A DNA stretch of 64,000 bases from Hymenobacter sp. APR13 (GTDB lineage Bacteria > Bacteroidota > Bacteroidia > Cytophagales > Hymenobacteraceae). How positions within the stretch are numbered: the first letter of the stretch is position 1; each line of letters opens with the position of its first letter. Position numbers and translations under genes: made by a program. The notes below the pieces were generated by a model. The model had not been told where the DNA came from, did not search any database, and worked only from the letters and a program-made list of their open reading frames with translations. Shown here piece after piece: positions 60,274-64,000 of the stretch. The stretch is taken from positions 2,537,001 through 2,601,000 of the forward strand of contig NZ_CP006587.1 in assembly GCF_000737515.1 (NCBI RefSeq), given 5' to 3'.

Positions 60274-61632
60274 ATGAAACACCTGACTTTTCCGGGGCCG
60301 GTAGCGGCTCTGCTGCTGCTGGCATCCTGCAACCAGGGCCAGCCCGCCACCGATACCCCCGCCAACACGCCCGCCCAGACGGTAGCCACGCCCGATTCTG
60401 CCACCCAACCCGCTGCCACCGCGCCGGCTTTGCCCGAGCCCTACGCCACCAAATCGGCTACCAAGCGCAGCAAGGTGATTGGCTGGCCGGCCGGCAAAAC
60501 GCCGGTAGTGCCCGCCGGCTTCGTGATTACGGAGTATGCCGGCAGCTTCAACAGCCCGCGCTGGGCCTATATCACGCCCAACGGCGACGTGCTGGTAGCC
60601 GAGTCCAACACGGTGCCGACTTCCTTCAAGAAGAAGGTGGCCGCCAAGCTGGAGCTGGATACCTCGAAATCTCTGAAGGAAACCAGCGCCAACCGCATTA
60701 CGCTGCTGCGCGACACCAACAAGGATGGTAAGCCAGACGTGCGCGAAACCTTCCTGGCCAACCTCAATCAGCCGCTGGGCATGCTGGTGCTCGGCGACTA
60801 TTTCTACGTGGCCAACACCGACGGCGTAGTGCGCTACGCCTACAAAGCCGGCCAGACGAAAATCACGGGTCCGGGCCAGAAAATATTGGAACTGCCCGCC
60901 GGCGGCTACAATAACCACTGGACCCGCAACCTGCTGGCCAACGCTGACGGTTCGAAAATCTACGTGAGTGTGGGCTCAGGCTCCAATGTGGCCGAGCATG
61001 GCATGGAAAACGAGCAGCGCCGCGCCAATATCTTGGAGATAAACCCCGATGGCAGCGGCGAGAAAATCTACGCTGCCGGCCTGCGCAACCCCGTGGGCAT
61101 GGACTGGGCGCCCGGAACCAAAACGCTTTGGACGGCCGTGAATGAGCGCGACGAACTCGGCGACGACCTCGTGCCCGACTACCTGACCAGCGTGCAGCCC
61201 GGCGCCTTCTACGGCTGGCCCTATGCCTATTTCGGCCCCAAGGAAGACCCGCGCCGCAAAGGCGAGCGGCCCGATCTGGTGAAGAAGACGCTGGTGCCCG
61301 AAGTGGCGCTGGGGCCGCACACGGCTTCGCTGGGGCTGGCGTTCTACAAGGGCCAGACGTTCCCGACCCGCTACCAGCAGGGCGCTTTTGTGGGCCAGCA
61401 CGGCTCCTGGAACCGCTCGGAGTTTACGGGCTACAAAGTGGTATTCGTGCCGTTTGCGGGCGGTAAGCCAGCCGGCAAGATGGAAGACTTCGTGACCGGC
61501 TTCATTGCCAACGCCGGCGAAAAGGAAGTGTACGGCCGCCCGGTAGGCGTCACGACGATGCCCGACGGCTCGCTGCTGGTGCTCGACGATGCCGGCAACA
61601 AAGTGTGGCGCGTGGCGGCCAGCAAAAGCTAG
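60274..61632 (+). CDS. PQQ-dependent sugar dehydrogenase-like lipoprotein
   Basis: 452 residues. Lipobox LLLLASC (Cys19), a Thr/Ala/Pro-rich linker, then a six-bladed propeller of the GSDH family: FNSPRWAYITPNGDVLVAES, LRDTNKDGKPDVRETFLANL, NHWTRNLLANADGSKIYVSV, AAGLRNPVGMDWAPGTKTLW and GQHGSWNRSEFTGYKVVFV. Family members oxidise aldose sugars with PQQ, but the PQQ ligands cannot be judged here and many homologues are uncharacterised. Outer-membrane-anchored, periplasmic. ATG 60274. Confidence 0.85.
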   Translation: MKHLTFPGPVAALLLLASCNQGQPATDTPANTPAQTVATPDSATQPAATAPALPEPYATKSATKRSKVIGWPAGKTPVVPAGFVITEYAGSFNSPRWAYITPNGDVLVAESNTVPTSFKKKVAAKLELDTSKSLKETSANRITLLRDTNKDGKPDVRETFLANLNQPLGMLVLGDYFYVANTDGVVRYAYKAGQTKITGPGQKILELPAGGYNNHWTRNLLANADGSKIYVSVGSGSNVAEHGMENEQRRANILEINPDGSGEKIYAAGLRNPVGMDWAPGTKTLWTAVNERDELGDDLVPDYLTSVQPGAFYGWPYAYFGPKEDPRRKGERPDLVKKTLVPEVALGPHTASLGLAFYKGQTFPTRYQQGAFVGQHGSWNRSEFTGYKVVFVPFAGGKPAGKMEDFVTGFIANAGEKEVYGRPVGVTTMPDGSLLVLDDAGNKVWRVAASKS

Positions 61633-61740
61633 CCGGCCTGCGGCCGAAATCCGCGCGCTGAAAAAAAGAGGGGAGATGCTGTAATGAATGGCCCGGTTAG
61701 GCGATTCAGCCAGTATCTTCCCTCTCTTATTTTTCTCCTC

Positions 61741-62655
61741 ATGCGTCTGTTTCGCAAAACCGCCTTCGCCGCTGCCCTGCTGCTGACTTCGCTCACTGCT
61801 TCGGCCCAGAAAAAAAACACCAAAGCGCCCGCCAAGGCCCAGCCTGCGGCTACGGCTGCCACGGCCAACTCGCTGCTGTGGGAAGTATCAGGCAAGGGCC
61901 TGAGCGCGCCTTCCTATGTGTTCGGCACCATCCACATGATTTGCCCGGCCGACATGCAGATGCCCGAAACGGTGAAGCAAGCAGTGAGCAGCAGCAAGCA
62001 AGTGGTGCTGGAAATGGACATGGACGACCCCACGATGGCCCAGCAGGCCCAGGCCGGCATGCTGATGAGCGGCGGCCAGACCCTGCAGACCCTCATGTCG
62101 CCGGCCGACTACGCCGCCTTTGGCACCTACCTGCAGGCCAAAGCCGGCTTGCCCATCGACAAGGTGGGAGCTATCAAGCCGTTTTTCCTAGGTTCGATGC
62201 TGATGCCGGCCGTGATGGGCTGCCAGCCTGCCAGCTACGAGGCCGCGTTCATGAAAATGGCCCAGGAGCAGAAAAAGGAAGTGCTGGGCCTGGAAACCAT
62301 GCAGGACCAACTCGGCGTCTTCGACAAAATCCCGTACGCCGCCCAAAGCAAGATGCTGACCGATATGGTAACCCAGGAGGCTGCCATGAAGCAGGAAATG
62401 CAGCAGATGGTGGGCCTCTACAAAACGCAGCAGGTGGAAGCCCTGCGCGAAATGAGCAGCAAAAGCCTGTTCGGCTTCACCGAGTATAACGGCTTGCTGC
62501 TCGATGACCGCAACCAGCGCTGGATTGCCAGCATCGAGAAAATGGCAGCCAGCCAGCCCACGTTTTTTGCGGTAGGCGCAGCTCACCTCGGTGGCCCCAA
62601 AGGCGTGCTGGCGCTGCTTCGCCAGCAGGGCTACCAAGTGAAGGCCGTTCAGTAG
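61741..62655 (+). CDS. TraB/GumN family protein, exported
   Basis: 304 residues. Signal peptide ending SLTASAQ after MRLFRKTAFAAALLL. TraB/GumN motifs are SYVFGTIHMICPAD (with the conserved GTIH), VVLEMDMDDP, EVLGLETMQDQL and FFAVGAAHLGGPKGVLALL. The family is thought to be a metal-dependent protease-like fold related to Tiki; the function in bacteria is unclear. ATG 61741 begins the signal peptide. A strong terminator follows. Confidence 0.88.
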   Translation: MRLFRKTAFAAALLLTSLTASAQKKNTKAPAKAQPAATAATANSLLWEVSGKGLSAPSYVFGTIHMICPADMQMPETVKQAVSSSKQVVLEMDMDDPTMAQQAQAGMLMSGGQTLQTLMSPADYAAFGTYLQAKAGLPIDKVGAIKPFFLGSMLMPAVMGCQPASYEAAFMKMAQEQKKEVLGLETMQDQLGVFDKIPYAAQSKMLTDMVTQEAAMKQEMQQMVGLYKTQQVEALREMSSKSLFGFTEYNGLLLDDRNQRWIASIEKMAASQPTFFAVGAAHLGGPKGVLALLRQQGYQVKAVQ

Positions 62656-62676
62656 GCAGCGTAGCCCTGGCCTGAT

Positions 62677-62764
62677 AAGTCCGAGCCCCGGCAGGCAGCA
62701 CAGACCCGTGCTGCCTGTCGGGGCTCGGACTTTTGTGCTTCCAGAGGTGGCCGGCTTACCTTGC
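62677..62764 (+). promoter_or_regulatory. Terminator whose tail holds the next gene's -33 box
   Basis: The terminator has 25-base arms (62677-62701 and 62708-62732, one mismatch; AAGTCCGAGCCCCGGC outward) ending in TTTTG. TTTG at 62732-62735 lies 21 bases before TACCTTGC (62757-62764), a -7 box with one mismatch for the next gene, whose ATG is at 62771. End of one unit and promoter of the next thus overlap. Confidence 0.7.
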
Positions 62765-62770
62765 GCCACC

Positions 62771-63433
62771 ATGCTGACCTTCCTTCGCCGCTACCTGAGC
62801 TACCTGATTCCCCTGACCCGCATTACCACGTCGGCCATCAACGGGCCGCTGGAAGTGACGTGGTACCGGGGCCGCAAGCTGCTGGACACGCGCCACGCCA
62901 ACTACTCCTACGGCTCGCTGCAGCGGGTGCTGCGCTACGGGCTGCTGTTTGTGGCGCCCGAAACGGCCCAGCAACTGCTGCTGCTGGGGCTGGGCGGCGG
63001 CTCCGTAGTGGAAACCCTGCGCAAGGAGCACCCCGCCGCCGGCCACCTCACCGCCGTCGAGCTCGACCCCACCATCATCCAGCTGGCTGATACGGAATTC
63101 GGTATCCGCCCGAGCCCCGACCTGGCCATCGTGTGCGCCGATGCCTTTGCCTGGGTGCGCACGGCCCCGGCCACCGCCTTCGACCTGATTATTATTGACC
63201 TGTTCATTGACCTCGACCTGCCCGCCGGCCTCCGCACCGAGGAGTTCTGGCAGCAGATCTGGCGGCTGCTCACGCCTGGCGGCCGGGTGCTGGCCAATAC
63301 GCTTACGGCTGCGCACCTGCAGGTGGCGGGGCAGGAATTAGCCGAGTTTCTGCCGCAGCTGGGCTTTGGGGTGAAGGAAGTGGAAGTGGAGCTGCTGAAC
63401 CGCTTATTGATTCTGGAAAAGCCGCTGGCGTAG
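62771..63433 (+). CDS. Spermidine-synthase-like methyltransferase-fold protein
   Basis: 220 residues. Short N-terminal beta domain (LEVTWYRGRKLLDTRHANYS, YGSLQRVLRYGLLF) and a Rossmann core with LLLLGLGGGSVVETLRKEHP, VELDPTIIQLADTEF and FDLIIIDLFIDLDLPAGL. This is the SpeE-like superfamily. The usual DxxxG/DSTDP active-site motif is replaced by IDLFIDLD, so true spermidine synthesis is doubtful; a methyltransferase or other role is possible. ATG 62771 follows the -7 box at 62757-62764 at once, which makes the transcript nearly leaderless. Confidence 0.82.
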   Translation: MLTFLRRYLSYLIPLTRITTSAINGPLEVTWYRGRKLLDTRHANYSYGSLQRVLRYGLLFVAPETAQQLLLLGLGGGSVVETLRKEHPAAGHLTAVELDPTIIQLADTEFGIRPSPDLAIVCADAFAWVRTAPATAFDLIIIDLFIDLDLPAGLRTEEFWQQIWRLLTPGGRVLANTLTAAHLQVAGQELAEFLPQLGFGVKEVEVELLNRLLILEKPLA

Positions 63434-63468
63434 CGACCAGGAAGGCGTCGTTGCCGTATCAGGCGCGG

Positions 63469-63521
63469 CGCCGTGGCCCGGCGGCCGGCCCAAAACCCGG
63501 GGCGGCCGCCGGGCCACGGCG
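63469..63521. terminator. Strong GC-rich hairpin, probable terminator
   Basis: 18-base arms CGCCGTGGCCCGGCGGCC (63469-63486) and its complement (63504-63521) around a 17-base loop. There is no T tract, so the terminator call is less certain; it may be another palindromic repeat. Confidence 0.6.
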
Positions 63522-63579
63522 ATACTCCGGTGGCTTTCCGCTTTCTTTGTAGTTCTATTCTACCACCTCGCCCCTCCGC

Positions 63580-64000
63580 ATGGAAATTCTGAAGCATCTG
63601 CTCGACTTCATTCTGCACCTCGATAAGCACTTGGCTGAAATCATTCAGGACTACGGCGCCTGGACGTATGCCATCCTGTTCCTCATCATCTTCGTGGAAA
63701 CCGGCGTGGTGGTGCTGCCCTTCCTGCCCGGCGACTCGCTGCTGTTCGCGGCCGGCTCGCTGGCCGCGCTGCCTGGCTCGCCCCTGAACGTATGGGCCAT
63801 GATGGGCCTGCTCATCGTGGCCGCCGTGCTTGGCGACACGCTCAACTATCACATCGGCGACTATCTGGGGCCGCGTGTGTTCCGCGAAAACTCCCGCTTC
63901 CTGAAACGTGAGCACTTGGAGCGCACCCAGGCGTTTTATCAGAAGCACGGGGCTAAAACCATCATTCTGGCCCGTTTCATCCCCATCATCCGCACGTTTG
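63580..64000 (+). CDS. DedA-family membrane protein, N-terminal part
   Basis: Cut by the right edge after 140 codons. The frame begins MEILKHLLDFILHLDKHLAE. DedA/SNARE-associated motifs are VVLPFLPGDSLLFAAGSLAA (the conserved F-xPGD), GDTLNYHIGDYLGPRVF and, near the end, ILARFIPIIRTF, with the key R in the re-entrant loop. DedA proteins flip lipids such as undecaprenyl phosphate in the species studied. ATG 63580 lies 30 bases after a CTTTCTTTG box. Confidence 0.92.
   Translation, partial: MEILKHLLDFILHLDKHLAEIIQDYGAWTYAILFLIIFVETGVVVLPFLPGDSLLFAAGSLAALPGSPLNVWAMMGLLIVAAVLGDTLNYHIGDYLGPRVFRENSRFLKREHLERTQAFYQKHGAKTIILARFIPIIRTF

Overview
The window reads as a piece of a Bacteroidota chromosome, most likely a Hymenobacter-type bacterium (order Cytophagales). 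This is inferred from the high-GC, strongly third-position-biased genes, the near absence of purine-rich ribosome binding sites, and promoters of the TTTG-N19-21-TAnnTTTG type known for Bacteroidota. The gene content fits too: PorT-like small barrels, M61, S41 and S9 peptidases, a Wza/Wzc/PHP-phosphatase exopolysaccharide cassette and a ComA-type phosphosulfolactate synthase. It is almost entirely core chromosome. I see no prophage, insertion sequence, CRISPR array, restriction system or other defence locus.

Layout. 1-9 kb: the tpiA end, a small secreted protein, a frameshifted OmpA-type lipoprotein, prmA, and a very large (1791-residue) exported protein that I do not recognise. 9-16 kb: plsY, a small AT-richer lipoprotein, two tandem STAS/SpoIIAA-like genes, an M20 dipeptidase, two PorT-type barrels and a PagL-like deacylase. 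16-23 kb: pyrD, tRNA-Lys, comM, a GmhA-type isomerase, three small membrane/coiled-coil genes, a repeat-rich 477-base gap and an MsbA-type exporter. 23-32 kb: an outer-membrane barrel, an acetyltransferase-like gene overlapping upp, a DEAD-box helicase, tRNA-His and a PfkB kinase. 32-39 kb: an M61 peptidase, rpmH-rnpA-S41 peptidase, an AT-rich lipoprotein abutting tsaB, an overlooked 56-residue zinc-ribbon gene and a DUF2480 gene. 39-50 kb: a permease, an HD hydrolase, a barrel, an S9 peptidase, a PAP2 phosphatase, metK, hpf, xerC, rpsU and an acyl-CoA dehydrogenase. 50-55.5 kb: a four-gene polysaccharide export/regulation operon. 55.6-64 kb: a TPR protein, comA, an esterase, an acyltransferase, a sugar dehydrogenase, a TraB/GumN protein, a spermidine-synthase-like gene and the start of a DedA gene.

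The less ordinary content lies between and at the edges of genes. At least three families of palindromic repeats sit in the gaps; one element is nested inside another, and several supply the stop codon of the adjacent gene. One hairpin encloses the xerC start codon, one terminator ends two bases before a start codon, and the OmpA-type lipoprotein is broken exactly at an A8 run. TAnnTTTG boxes correct several gene starts and suggest leaderless transcripts. The giant protein at 3684-9059, with a winged-helix-like segment inside an exported protein, is the best candidate for undescribed biology. Gene identities come from reading motifs; no database search was possible.
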